Origin: Dyadobacter fermentans DSM 18053
GTDB taxonomy: Bacteria > Bacteroidota > Bacteroidia > Cytophagales > Spirosomataceae
DNA: 64,000 bases
Assembly: GCF_000023125.1 (NCBI RefSeq)
Contig: NC_013037.1
Span: 3,038,001 to 3,102,000, forward strand
Direction: 5' to 3'
In this document: positions 45,694 to 53,976 of the stretch, piece after piece
How positions within the stretch are numbered: the first letter of the stretch is position 1
Layout of the letters: each line of letters opens with the position of its first letter
Program-made: the position numbers and the translations under genes
The notes under the pieces: generated by a model
Databases searched by the model: none
What the model was told of the DNA's origin: nothing
The model's input: only the letters and a program-made list of their open reading frames with translations

Positions 45694-46050
45694 TTGCTGT
45701 CAGTGAATACCCAGAATGAATTGTTCAGTACCGCGAAAGGTTACAGCGTACAGTGTGATTTAACTTCCAGAATTATTCTTCACTTTGGCGAAATCAAAGC
45801 CTCTTTCCGAATTCTGGACTTCCTGAATTTCCGCCGTTTTATCAACAGCATCGATATCCACAGCAAAATCTTCGACCTCTCCGACGAGTCTGACTATGAG
45901 TTCGTTGAAGTGCCCCGCCTGAATACCGGCCACAAAATGACCCTCTGCGAAGTGATCCAGCTCCGCGAACTTGTGAACGGTACCCACTTCGCAATCGAGC
46001 TTAATTCCATGCTTCACGAAGTCCTCTTTTCAGAACAAGAATTAGTCTAA
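45694..46050 (+). CDS. Conserved-looking protein of unknown function upstream of ferritin
   Basis: A protein of about 118 residues. The open frame begins at a TTG at 45640, but that codon lies in a strong promoter whose transcript should start near 45672. I therefore place the start at TTG 45694 (or GTG 45703, SVNTQNELF). It is a soluble alpha/beta protein with phrases FSTAKGYSVQCDLTSRIILH, ILDFLNFRRFINSIDIH and NTGHKMTLCEVIQLRELVNG. It has no signal peptide or membrane helix and no motif I recognise. It lies 110 bases upstream of ferritin, which has its own promoter, so a link to iron is only by position. Confidence 0.55.
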   Translation: MLSVNTQNELFSTAKGYSVQCDLTSRIILHFGEIKASFRILDFLNFRRFINSIDIHSKIFDLSDESDYEFVEVPRLNTGHKMTLCEVIQLRELVNGTHFAIELNSMLHEVLFSEQELV

Positions 46051-46098
46051 ATTACTCATTCAGACTACATTAGACCGTTTCCAAATTTCTAAAACGAT

Positions 46099-46128
46099 TT
46101 GGAATGCTGAACTTTCGCATGATATTTG
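46099..46128 (+). promoter_or_regulatory. Candidate ferritin promoter
   Basis: TTG at 46099-46101, a 19-base spacer and GATATTTG at 46121-46128, one mismatch from TAnnTTTG. A start near 46135 gives a leader of about 27 bases. Confidence 0.5.
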
Positions 46129-46161
46129 CACTTGTTAAGACACGAATAAACAAGCAATATC

Positions 46162-46686
46162 ATGAAAGACTTACTTAGAGCACGTACTTCCCTCAAAGAG
46201 GAAATAGAGATACTTTTGAACAACCAGGTAAAGATGGAAGCGGAAGCTTCTGCCAAATACCTCGCCATGGCTTCTTGGTGCGACCGCAACGGCTTCAAGC
46301 ACAGCGCCAAGTATTTCCTCAACCAATCCGACGAAGAACGCGGCCACATGCTGAAAATCTTCAACTACCTGATGACGGTAGGCGGCACGGCGATCTCTCC
46401 CGAAGTTGCGGGCGTTAAACAGGAATATCCTACTTTCAAAAGCGTGTTCGAAACGGCGCTGCAAAGCGAAATCGCGGTAACGCAATCCATCAACCGCATT
46501 GTGACGGCTGCCCGCAGAGAAGAGGATTATGCCACTGAAAACTTCCTGCAATGGTTCGTGAGCGAGCAAATCGAAGAAGAAGACAATGCACGCCGCGCTA
46601 TCGAACTTTTCGATGTGATCGGTGAAGAAGGAACCGGCTTGTATGTGATCGACAAGGCGATCGGCAAACTCGGTTCGGACGAATAA
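46162..46686 (+). CDS. ftnA: Ferritin
   Basis: A 174-residue iron-storage protein that forms a 24-subunit shell. All ligands of the E. coli FtnA ferroxidase centre are present at an offset of nine residues: E26, E59, H62, E103, Q136 and E139. The extra N-terminal residues (MKDLLRARTSLKE) cause the offset. No heme-binding methionine of a bacterioferritin is evident. It stands alone with its own promoter and ends at a large symmetric terminator. Confidence 0.93.
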   Translation: MKDLLRARTSLKEEIEILLNNQVKMEAEASAKYLAMASWCDRNGFKHSAKYFLNQSDEERGHMLKIFNYLMTVGGTAISPEVAGVKQEYPTFKSVFETALQSEIAVTQSINRIVTAARREEDYATENFLQWFVSEQIEEEDNARRAIELFDVIGEEGTGLYVIDKAIGKLGSDE

Positions 46687-46696
46687 TATCGATCCT

Positions 46697-46744
46697 TATA
46701 AACGAAAAAAAGCTGCCCGCAAGAGCAGCTTTTTTTCGTTTATA
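46697..46744. terminator. Large bidirectional terminator
   Basis: A perfect 20-bp inverted repeat, TATAAACGAAAAAAAGCTGC and its complement, around an 8-base loop. On both strands the stem top is G+C-rich and is flanked by a T7 run, so it can end both ferritin and the convergent HPP gene. It covers the HPP stop codon (46742-46740). Confidence 0.85.
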
Positions 46745-47450
46745 TCCTCGTGAAATACTTCCGCTCCCATACTTTGTACCAGTTGCGGTTGGCGGGGTAT
46801 TTGCGGTGGGCGGCAAAGCGGTTGACCATCACCGCCACGAACAACAGCACCAGCACGCCGCTCAGTACCGGGTTGAGAACATACATATAGCCCAGCGCTT
46901 TGATTTTTTCGGAACCGATGTTCGCGATGAGTGCCGTGGCGCCGCCCGGCGGGTGGAGCGTTTTGGTCACCTGCATTAGCACAATGGAAATAGAAACGGC
47001 AAACGCAGATGAGAGCCAGATGTGGTCGGGAATAATTTTGTGTACGGTTACCCCCACCAGCGCGCATATAACGTGCCCGCCGATGAGGTTACGCGGCTGC
47101 GCGAGCGGGCTGTTCACGATGCCGTAAATGAGCACCGACGACGCCCCGAAGGAGCCGATCAGGAACAATGAGTCGGAATCCGTGAATTTTTGATCGTTCA
47201 GCAGGCCGATGATGCCGATACCGAGGAATGAGCCGAGGAAAGTCCAGAAATGGTCTTTGAAGTCAATGAGTGTTTCCTTGTAAACTACGTAACGGACGAG
47301 TCTTGCGTTACGTTTGATCCTTTTTCTCAAAATATCAAAACTTTGGGTTGAAGACGCATTGAAAATAGAACTATAACGGGATGCCGATGGTTCGTAAAAT
47401 AGCGGGCATTTCCGAATTTTCTCCCGTTCACCCATCCTAATCCCTTCCAA
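46740..47450 (-). CDS. HPP-family membrane protein
   Basis: A 236-residue integral membrane protein. The HPP motif that names the family is present in TKTLHPPGGATALIANI (residues ~160-175). About four to five hydrophobic helices are visible, preceded by an unusually long, basic N-terminus (RKRIKRNARLVRYVVYKETL). The first methionine is uncertain; MGEREK, five residues on, is also possible. HPP proteins are of unclear role, with nitrite transport described for plant and cyanobacterial members. It is a lone gene divergent from the FUSC gene. Confidence 0.85.
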   Translation of the reverse strand: MEGIRMGEREKIRKCPLFYEPSASRYSSIFNASSTQSFDILRKRIKRNARLVRYVVYKETLIDFKDHFWTFLGSFLGIGIIGLLNDQKFTDSDSLFLIGSFGASSVLIYGIVNSPLAQPRNLIGGHVICALVGVTVHKIIPDHIWLSSAFAVSISIVLMQVTKTLHPPGGATALIANIGSEKIKALGYMYVLNPVLSGVLVLLFVAVMVNRFAAHRKYPANRNWYKVWERKYFTRI

Positions 47451-47578
47451 ATATACAAAAAACAGCCCAGTGCAGACGGTTCAGCAGGCGGCATCGGCCA
47501 TGAAAATTTGGTACGGCTTTTGTTGGGTTGCGAAATTTAAAATAGTAGTATTGCAATAGCACACCGAGACTTGACGCC

Positions 47579-49819
47579 ATGAATTACCTCGACGAGTTCA
47601 AAAAGTTTATTTCCAGCCATTACCTGTCGACCGGTGTACGTCTAACCCTCGGAACGATCATTCCCAGCGTCATTTTTCACCATTACGGCATCCTGAGCGA
47701 AATGATCGCATTTCCGCTCGGCACACTGCTGATCGGCGGCACCGATAATCCGGGGCCCTATCATCGCCGCCGCAATGCATTGCTTGTCGCTATTGCCACC
47801 TGTTTTGTCGTGGCCTGCGTTACCGGCTATCTGCGGCATTTTCCACTGATCATTTTTCTCGAAATCATCGTGTTTGGGATGTTTTTTTCGCTGGTGGGCG
47901 TGTACGGCAACCGCGTTAACAGCATCGGGCTCATTTCGCTGCTTGTTTTTGTATTTAATATCGACGATCACCTGAGCGGCGACATGGTGCTCCGCACGGC
48001 GGCCATTTTCTCTGCCGGCGGCATCTGGTATTTCATATTGTTTATGGTGTTGCAAAAACTCCTGCCCTACAAGCTCATTCAGCAGCTGCTGGGCGAGAAT
48101 TTTGTGGAGTTGGGTAAATTGCTGTCTATCAAGGCCGACTATTATTTTGCCAATCCCAACTATGACGAGCTATTTAACAGAATGATACACCAGCAGGTGA
48201 TCCTCCGTGAAAATCACGAAAACCTGCGTGAAATCCTCTTCAAAACCCGCGAGATCGTGACGGAGTCCACTACCAAGAGCCGCATTCTGATGCTGATGTT
48301 CCTGGATAGCATCGACCTCTTTGAACGCATTCTCAACTCGCAGCAAAACTATGCGAACCTGCACCGGGCATTCGACCACACGAAGGTGCTGCGGCTGTTT
48401 GGGACCTACATTACCTGGCTTGCGGCCGAAATACAGCAGATTGGCCTGGCCGTGCAGAGCGGGTACGCGTCGCATCCGCGGCATGACCTCGACGAGGCGT
48501 TCAACAAGTGTCAGCGTGCTTTCGAGCGTATGCGCGAGCACAAGATGAACCACGACAATATGGAGGATTTCATCATGCTCCGGCAGATTCTCAACAGCTT
48601 GCAGGACGTGACCGAGCGGGTGAAAAAGCTACACCGCGCTACCAAATACGAGGCCGATGCCACTAGTGACTACAAATTGACGGTCGAAGCGGAAGATTTT
48701 ACGCCCAAGCAGGATTACCACCCGCGCATTCTGCTGGATAACCTTTCATTGAAATCCAGTCATTTCCGTCATGCCGTGCGCGTAACGCTCGGCTTGCTGG
48801 CAGGCTATATTGCGTCGTTGTTTTTCGCTGTGGGGCACGGGTACTGGATTTTGCTGACGATCGCGGTGATCCTGAAACCGGCATTTAGCATTACCAAGCA
48901 ACGAAACCTTCACCGGATCGGGGGAACGATGCTTGGCGTGGTGGTAGGATTCCTGTTTTTATACCTGATTGAAGAGAAAACACCGCTGTTCATCCTCATG
49001 ATGGTATCGATGATTCTCGCTTACAGCTTCCTGAAAATCAATTACTTTGTGGCGTCTACGAGCATCACCTTGTACGTAATTCTCTCATTCCATTTCCTCA
49101 GTCCGCAGCATGTGACGGATGTTTTGCAGGACCGGGTGATTGATACGGTGATCGGCTCGGTGATTGCCTACATTATTTCTTCCTACGTGCTGCCCGTGTG
49201 GGAGCATTCGCAGATTAAGCAATACATGAAAGAAGCGCTGAACGCCAACCGGAAATATTTTGATATAGTAGCCGCCAAATTCACCGGCAAACAATTGGAT
49301 ATCAACGAATTGAAATTACTGCGCAAGAATGCGATCATCGCGATGGCGAATCTTTCGGATAACTTCCAGAAAATGCTTTCGGAACCGAAAAAGCAGCAGA
49401 TGAATATGGAAGAATACCACCAGTTTGTCGCGACGAGCCATATGCTTACGTCCTACATCGCCTCGCTGTCCACGTATGCGCAAACGCTGGAATATTCCGA
49501 GTTTTCGGTGGAATTTGAATTGATGATCCGGCAGATCGACCGGCAGTTGCAGGCCGCTACGGACATTATCGACGGCAAAACCGGCAACAGCCTCGAAATT
49601 GTGCGCGAATCGCTGCCGCAGAATCAGCGACTGGTGGAGTTGCTCACAAAACGCAAAAAGGAAATCAAGGAGCTCGGCATCGAGCGGGCCGATCAGTCGC
49701 CGGCGCGCAAAATGCTGTCCGATCTGAAAACGATCAATGGCCTTTTCGAGCTGATCAGCACCATTTCCATTGACGAAATTAAGATACTTCAAAAAATAAA
49801 ACCCGCGAAAGCCGCCTGA
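47579..49819 (+). CDS. FUSC-family (YccS/YhfK-like) membrane protein
   Basis: A 746-residue inner-membrane protein with two blocks of hydrophobic helices (residues ~20-180 and ~395-530) separated by a long soluble helical region and followed by another (~550-746). This is the layout of the FUSC/YccS family, related to the efflux components AaeB and fusaric-acid resistance proteins. The FUSC block includes FRHAVRVTLGLLAGYIASLF and the phrase HRIGGTMLGVVVGFLFLYLI. It is followed after 2 bases by ywbE and 37 bases later by an EamA gene: probably one operon. Substrate unknown. Confidence 0.88.
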   Translation: MNYLDEFKKFISSHYLSTGVRLTLGTIIPSVIFHHYGILSEMIAFPLGTLLIGGTDNPGPYHRRRNALLVAIATCFVVACVTGYLRHFPLIIFLEIIVFGMFFSLVGVYGNRVNSIGLISLLVFVFNIDDHLSGDMVLRTAAIFSAGGIWYFILFMVLQKLLPYKLIQQLLGENFVELGKLLSIKADYYFANPNYDELFNRMIHQQVILRENHENLREILFKTREIVTESTTKSRILMLMFLDSIDLFERILNSQQNYANLHRAFDHTKVLRLFGTYITWLAAEIQQIGLAVQSGYASHPRHDLDEAFNKCQRAFERMREHKMNHDNMEDFIMLRQILNSLQDVTERVKKLHRATKYEADATSDYKLTVEAEDFTPKQDYHPRILLDNLSLKSSHFRHAVRVTLGLLAGYIASLFFAVGHGYWILLTIAVILKPAFSITKQRNLHRIGGTMLGVVVGFLFLYLIEEKTPLFILMMVSMILAYSFLKINYFVASTSITLYVILSFHFLSPQHVTDVLQDRVIDTVIGSVIAYIISSYVLPVWEHSQIKQYMKEALNANRKYFDIVAAKFTGKQLDINELKLLRKNAIIAMANLSDNFQKMLSEPKKQQMNMEEYHQFVATSHMLTSYIASLSTYAQTLEYSEFSVEFELMIRQIDRQLQAATDIIDGKTGNSLEIVRESLPQNQRLVELLTKRKKEIKELGIERADQSPARKMLSDLKTINGLFELISTISIDEIKILQKIKPAKAA

Positions 49820-49821
49820 TC

Positions 49822-50031
49822 ATGACCTCATTAACAGGAACCGAAAGAAAGAATATTGCTCCCGGACTCGCCGTGTCCATTGTGCTCAAAAAAGACCAGC
49901 GGACCGGAAAGCTCACGCAGGGCATTGTGAAAGACATTCTGACCAAAGCGCCCCTGCATACACATGGCATTAAAGTGCGCCTCGAATCGGGCGAAATCGG
50001 CCGCGTTAAAGTGATCGAAACCGAAGATTAG
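49822..50031 (+). CDS. YwbE-family small protein (DUF2196)
   Basis: A 69-residue protein with the compact YwbE layout: RKNIAPGLAVSIVLKKDQRT, then LTQGIVKDILTKAPLHTHGI and KVRLESGEIGRVKVIETED. The fold looks like a small beta-barrel of the KOW/SH3 type. The function of YwbE is not established. It starts 2 bases after the FUSC gene stop and is almost certainly co-translated with it. Confidence 0.9.
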   Translation: MTSLTGTERKNIAPGLAVSIVLKKDQRTGKLTQGIVKDILTKAPLHTHGIKVRLESGEIGRVKVIETED

Positions 50032-50068
50032 CCGCAGCCATTATCTTTGCGTCAATTCCTTTCATTTT

Positions 50069-50941
50069 ATGTCAAATCCCCGCATCAACCTGATTATCGG
50101 CATTGCAAGCATCAGCATTTTTCCGGTGCTGGTGAAATGGGCGCCGGTCTCCGGCATTACGTCCGCATTCTACCGCATGTTCATCGGGCTGGTGTTTTTG
50201 CTTCCGTATGTGTTTATTCGCCGAAAATTTACCATCCCGGCGCGGGAGTTGTGGCTGCCTATTATCCTTTGCGGGATCATTTTCGCGTCCGACATTGCGG
50301 TTTGGAACCTTTCCATTCAATATTCCAATGCCACGCAGGCCACGCTGCTGACCAACCTTTCGCCGGTGTGGGTGGGCGTGGGCGCATTCCTCTTCCTGCC
50401 CGACAAGCCCGGCCCACGCTTCTGGCTGGGCACGGTGGTAGCGCTGGCAGGAATGGTGATATTGATCGGCATTGACACCTTTGCATCCATGCAGCTCGAC
50501 CTGGGCTTCACCCTTGCGGTGTTTTCAGGCATACTTTACGCTTCGTATATGCTTATTGGCAAAAACGTGTTGAATAAGGTCGATATCGTCAGTTTCATGA
50601 CAATCAGCATGGCCGTGTCGAGCATTTACCTGCTGGCGATCTGCCTGATTTTCAATCATCCGATCTGGCATTTTGAACCTGTAATATGGGGCGTTTTCAT
50701 GATCCAGGGGCTGGTTTGTCAGCTCATCGGCTGGCTGGCGATCAGCGTGGCCATGCAGCAGATGGATGCCAAAAGCGTTTCGCTCAGCCTGCTAAGCCAG
50801 GCTATCGTGACGGGGCTATTCGCCTGGATTTTGATTGGAGAAAAAATCACGGCTCAGATGATCGTCGGAGGCGTCATCATCCTGATCGGTATTGCCGTCA
50901 CTTACACCGGTCGCGACAAAACTGTGGCGCAGAAATCGTAA
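50069..50941 (+). CDS. EamA-type (DMT superfamily) transporter
   Basis: A 290-residue protein with ten predicted helices in two EamA repeats (LIIGIASISIFPVLVKWAPV, AIVTGLFAWILIGEKITAQM, MIVGGVIILIGIAVTYTGRD). The first repeat has the RMFIGLVFLLPYV phrase typical of such permeases. The substrate is not evident. TATCTTTG at 50042-50049 is a candidate -7 box, so it may be transcribed on its own as well as with FUSC-ywbE. Its stop is one base from the convergent PAS kinase stop. Confidence 0.88.
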   Translation: MSNPRINLIIGIASISIFPVLVKWAPVSGITSAFYRMFIGLVFLLPYVFIRRKFTIPARELWLPIILCGIIFASDIAVWNLSIQYSNATQATLLTNLSPVWVGVGAFLFLPDKPGPRFWLGTVVALAGMVILIGIDTFASMQLDLGFTLAVFSGILYASYMLIGKNVLNKVDIVSFMTISMAVSSIYLLAICLIFNHPIWHFEPVIWGVFMIQGLVCQLIGWLAISVAMQQMDAKSVSLSLLSQAIVTGLFAWILIGEKITAQMIVGGVIILIGIAVTYTGRDKTVAQKS

Positions 50942-50942
50942 A

Positions 50943-53339
50943 TCAGGCCTCCACAGGCAGGTAAATGATGAATGTCGAGCCAACACCCGGTTTCCCTACC
51001 GCGTCGATCAGTCCTTTGTGGTTTTCCACAATTTTTTTACAAATAGCGAGACCAATGCCCGTTCCCTCGTACGCAGCGCGGTTGTGCAGCCTTTGAAATA
51101 CCTGAAAAATACGGTCTTTGTATTGCGGCTCAAACCCGATCCCATTATCAGCAAACGATATGAACTGGTAGTTCTTCGCGGCGTCCGCGCCTGCCAGCGG
51201 AATGGCTGCACCGGCTACCATGCCGGACCGGATGTCAATCACCGGGTCCCTGCCGGGGCCGATGAATTTCAATGCATTGGCGATCAGGTTCGTAAATAGC
51301 TGTTCAAACTGGTAAACGATCACATGCCTGTGCGGCAGGTTATCGCTCGTGATCACTGCATTTTCCGTCTGAATAATGTGGCTCAATTGCTCCTTCACGT
51401 TTTGGAGTACCAGGTTGAGATCTGCGTTTTCGAGGTGTTTTTCGGCAACATTGGCGCGCGAAAACGCCAACAGATCGACTATCAGCTGCTGCATGCGCGT
51501 GGACGACGCCTGCATGCGCACGAAGTAATCTTTGCCGCGCTCGGATAAATTGTCGTTTTCCGTTTCCAGAATGCGTGTCGCAAAGGTTTGTATCTTCCGC
51601 AAAGGCTCCTGCAAATCGTGGCTGGCCACGTAGGCAAACTGCGCGAGCTCCATGTTCGTTCGCACGAGCTCATCGTTGGCGACGGTGAGCTGTTGCGTCC
51701 TTTCCTGCACTTTGGTTTCGAGCTGGTCGATAAACAGCCGGTTGTCGTGAATATCCAGGCTCGTCCCTACCCACATTTCGATCACGCCGTCGGCATTGCG
51801 CTGCGGAATGGCGCGGCATTGGTACCAGCGGTATTCGCCGTCCGCCCGTTTGAGGCGATGTTCGAATGCGAAATCACTGCCTTCCTGAACGGCCTTCGCC
51901 CAGAGGAGCAGGCTTTCGGCGCGGTCTTCGGGATGCACGAGTTCGAGCCAGCCCTGCCGCACCATTTCTTCGCCGCTGTGCCCCGAGTACCGAAGCATCG
52001 AACGGTTGAAATAATTGAGGTTCCCGCCCGGATCGGCCGTCCATACAAACTGCGGAAGCGAGTCGGCCAATGTCCTGAACTTGCCCTCACTCGTTTTGAG
52101 CGCCAGTTCCGATTCCTTGCGGTCGGTAATATCCATCATAGTGCCCAGCATGCGCTGCGGCACGTGATTATCGTCAAAAAACACTTTTCCCTGCGTCCGT
52201 ACCCAGTGAACGGATTGGTCGGGGTGGATAATGCGCGCTTCATAATAGTAAATACCCGTTTCGAGTGCTGCCTGAAATGCTTTCTCCACGATCGCCTGCC
52301 GGTCTTCGGGATGTACCTGCTCGCGCATTTGCGGGTGGCTAAGCACGGTGGCTTCGTCATACCCGAAAATAACCGCCAGCCTGCCCGAGTGGATGACTTC
52401 CCTCGTCTGGAGATTCAGGTCCCATATCGCCAGGCGGGTCCCCTCGGTAGCCATGGAAAGGCGGGTGGCCGTTTCTTCAAACTGCTGCCGCAGCATTACT
52501 TTGTCGGTCACGTCGTTCACCGAAGCCATAATGCCCGACACACTTCCGTCCAGCTCGAATATGGGGGCGTATTGAAAGTCCAGGCAATGCTTTTTCAAGC
52601 CGCCGGGACCATCTACATAGGCAATCGCCTCGTTTTCACGGTAAATTTTGGCAGTCGTGTAAACTTCGTCGAGCAGGTCGAGGAATTTTTGTCCTTTGAG
52701 TTCAGGGAAAACATCCACCAGCCTCTTCCCTACCACCTCGTCCAGCCCTCGCCGCCAGATATTGAGCATACTTTCATTGGCAATGCTGATCACCAGATCG
52801 CGGCCTTTGAAAATAGCTTTTGCAAATTGCGACTGTGTGACGAGGTTGCGGAACTGGTTTTCACTGCTTTGCAGGGCCTGTTTGGACAAAACCTGCTGCG
52901 TTACCTCGGTGGCCACCACCATTACCCCGGAAGCGGCATCGCCGCCGTCCTCGAAAAGCGGCTGGTACACAAAATTGAAATAGCAAAGCGCAGGTTGCCC
53001 GAAACGGCGGAGCGTCACTTCAAACTCGTTGCCGTGATAGGCAATCCCGGTATGCAGTACATTCAGCAGCACCGGCTCCACATATTCGCGGACTTCCGGC
53101 AGGCCTGTAAAAAGGGATTTACCTACGATTTCGTTCTCGGTGCGGTCCACAATGCGCAAATAGGCATCGTTGGCCATTTCAACCATAAAATCCTCGCCGC
53201 GCAAAATCGCCATACCCACAGGCGCCTGCTTTACGGTATCGCGGAACTTGGTTTCGCTTTCGTACGATGGATTGGCCGGGACTGAGGGGCCGGCGATGAA
53301 TTCGGAAGTGTGTTGGAGTTGTTTGTTCGACTTGTCCAC
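50943..53339 (-). CDS. Multi-PAS hybrid-type sensor histidine kinase
   Basis: A 798-residue soluble kinase with no membrane helix. Four PAS/PAC domains cover residues 30-545, including the PAC phrases VMVVATEVTQQVLSKQ, GIMASVNDVTDKV, MLGTMMDITDRKESEL and WVGTSLDIHDNRL. A coiled coil (QLETKVQERTQQL) links them to the HisKA domain with H574 in VASHDLQEPLRKIQ. The catalytic domain has N-box (NLIANALKF), G1 (DNGIGF) and G2 (GTGIGLAICKKI). There is no receiver domain. The downstream partner on the same strand is likely the response regulator at 53391, which lies 50 bases upstream. Ligands are unknown. Confidence 0.92.
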   Translation of the reverse strand: MDKSNKQLQHTSEFIAGPSVPANPSYESETKFRDTVKQAPVGMAILRGEDFMVEMANDAYLRIVDRTENEIVGKSLFTGLPEVREYVEPVLLNVLHTGIAYHGNEFEVTLRRFGQPALCYFNFVYQPLFEDGGDAASGVMVVATEVTQQVLSKQALQSSENQFRNLVTQSQFAKAIFKGRDLVISIANESMLNIWRRGLDEVVGKRLVDVFPELKGQKFLDLLDEVYTTAKIYRENEAIAYVDGPGGLKKHCLDFQYAPIFELDGSVSGIMASVNDVTDKVMLRQQFEETATRLSMATEGTRLAIWDLNLQTREVIHSGRLAVIFGYDEATVLSHPQMREQVHPEDRQAIVEKAFQAALETGIYYYEARIIHPDQSVHWVRTQGKVFFDDNHVPQRMLGTMMDITDRKESELALKTSEGKFRTLADSLPQFVWTADPGGNLNYFNRSMLRYSGHSGEEMVRQGWLELVHPEDRAESLLLWAKAVQEGSDFAFEHRLKRADGEYRWYQCRAIPQRNADGVIEMWVGTSLDIHDNRLFIDQLETKVQERTQQLTVANDELVRTNMELAQFAYVASHDLQEPLRKIQTFATRILETENDNLSERGKDYFVRMQASSTRMQQLIVDLLAFSRANVAEKHLENADLNLVLQNVKEQLSHIIQTENAVITSDNLPHRHVIVYQFEQLFTNLIANALKFIGPGRDPVIDIRSGMVAGAAIPLAGADAAKNYQFISFADNGIGFEPQYKDRIFQVFQRLHNRAAYEGTGIGLAICKKIVENHKGLIDAVGKPGVGSTFIIYLPVEA

Positions 53340-53390
53340 CTGTTTTCACAAAGAAGTATGCTCAAAAATAAGTGGACAAGTCGGGAGAAG

Positions 53391-53840
53391 TCAATATTGA
53401 TAATAAAAGTTTTCAGGAGCTGGCGTCCAGTTGTGCTTTGTCCAGTCGATATCCAGGATTTGTTTGATCGCCTGTTTTAGCTTTGGAAACGATCCCGGCT
53501 TACGGATGAAGAAATTAGCACCTTTCTCATGCACTTTCCTGACCATTTCCTCCTGACCGGTTGTTGAGAAGATCACTACCGGAATACCTTCCCATGCCTT
53601 GGTTTTGCGTATCTGGTCGAGACATTCGAAGCCGTTTTTACGTGGCATGTTCAGATCCAGGAAGATCACGTCCGGCGGAGGTGGAACGGTTTTTTCCATC
53701 AGGTCAATCAGCTCGACCCCGTCACTCGCCTTCAAAAGCTCGGCGGAAGTGCTCACTTCCCTGAGCGCGTCTTCGAAGAGCATGCAGTCATCCTCGTCGT
53801 CGTCGGCCAGGAAAATAGATTTATTTGGTTTTGTGCTCAT
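53391..53840 (-). CDS. Single-domain response regulator (CheY-like)
   Basis: A 149-residue receiver-only protein. D13-D15 form the acidic pocket (ADDDEDD), D62 in FLDLNMP is the phosphorylation site, T/S and the K116 region (FFIRKPGS) complete the site. The form VIFLDLNMPRKNGFECLDQI is common to phosphorelay regulators in Bacteroidota. No output domain is present. Together with the PAS kinase gene 50 bases downstream it forms a probable two-component pair, the regulator first. Confidence 0.92.
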   Translation of the reverse strand: MSTKPNKSIFLADDDEDDCMLFEDALREVSTSAELLKASDGVELIDLMEKTVPPPPDVIFLDLNMPRKNGFECLDQIRKTKAWEGIPVVIFSTTGQEEMVRKVHEKGANFFIRKPGSFPKLKQAIKQILDIDWTKHNWTPAPENFYYQY

Positions 53841-53976
53841 AACCTGATTTTAAGTACTCTTGAAATAACAAAAATGTTGCTCAATACATTCAACCTAATC
53901 GAGGTACAGTAGCAATCAATCCCATTGATCGAGGAACAAGATAGGCATTAATTACCGAATACTAAATTAATTCGCA

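Noticed and set aside
51588..53285. Open frame of 565 codons on the plus strand
   Set aside because: It is antisense to the PAS histidine kinase, which has clear domains. High G+C at third positions leaves the opposite strand open; the translation shows no family signature.
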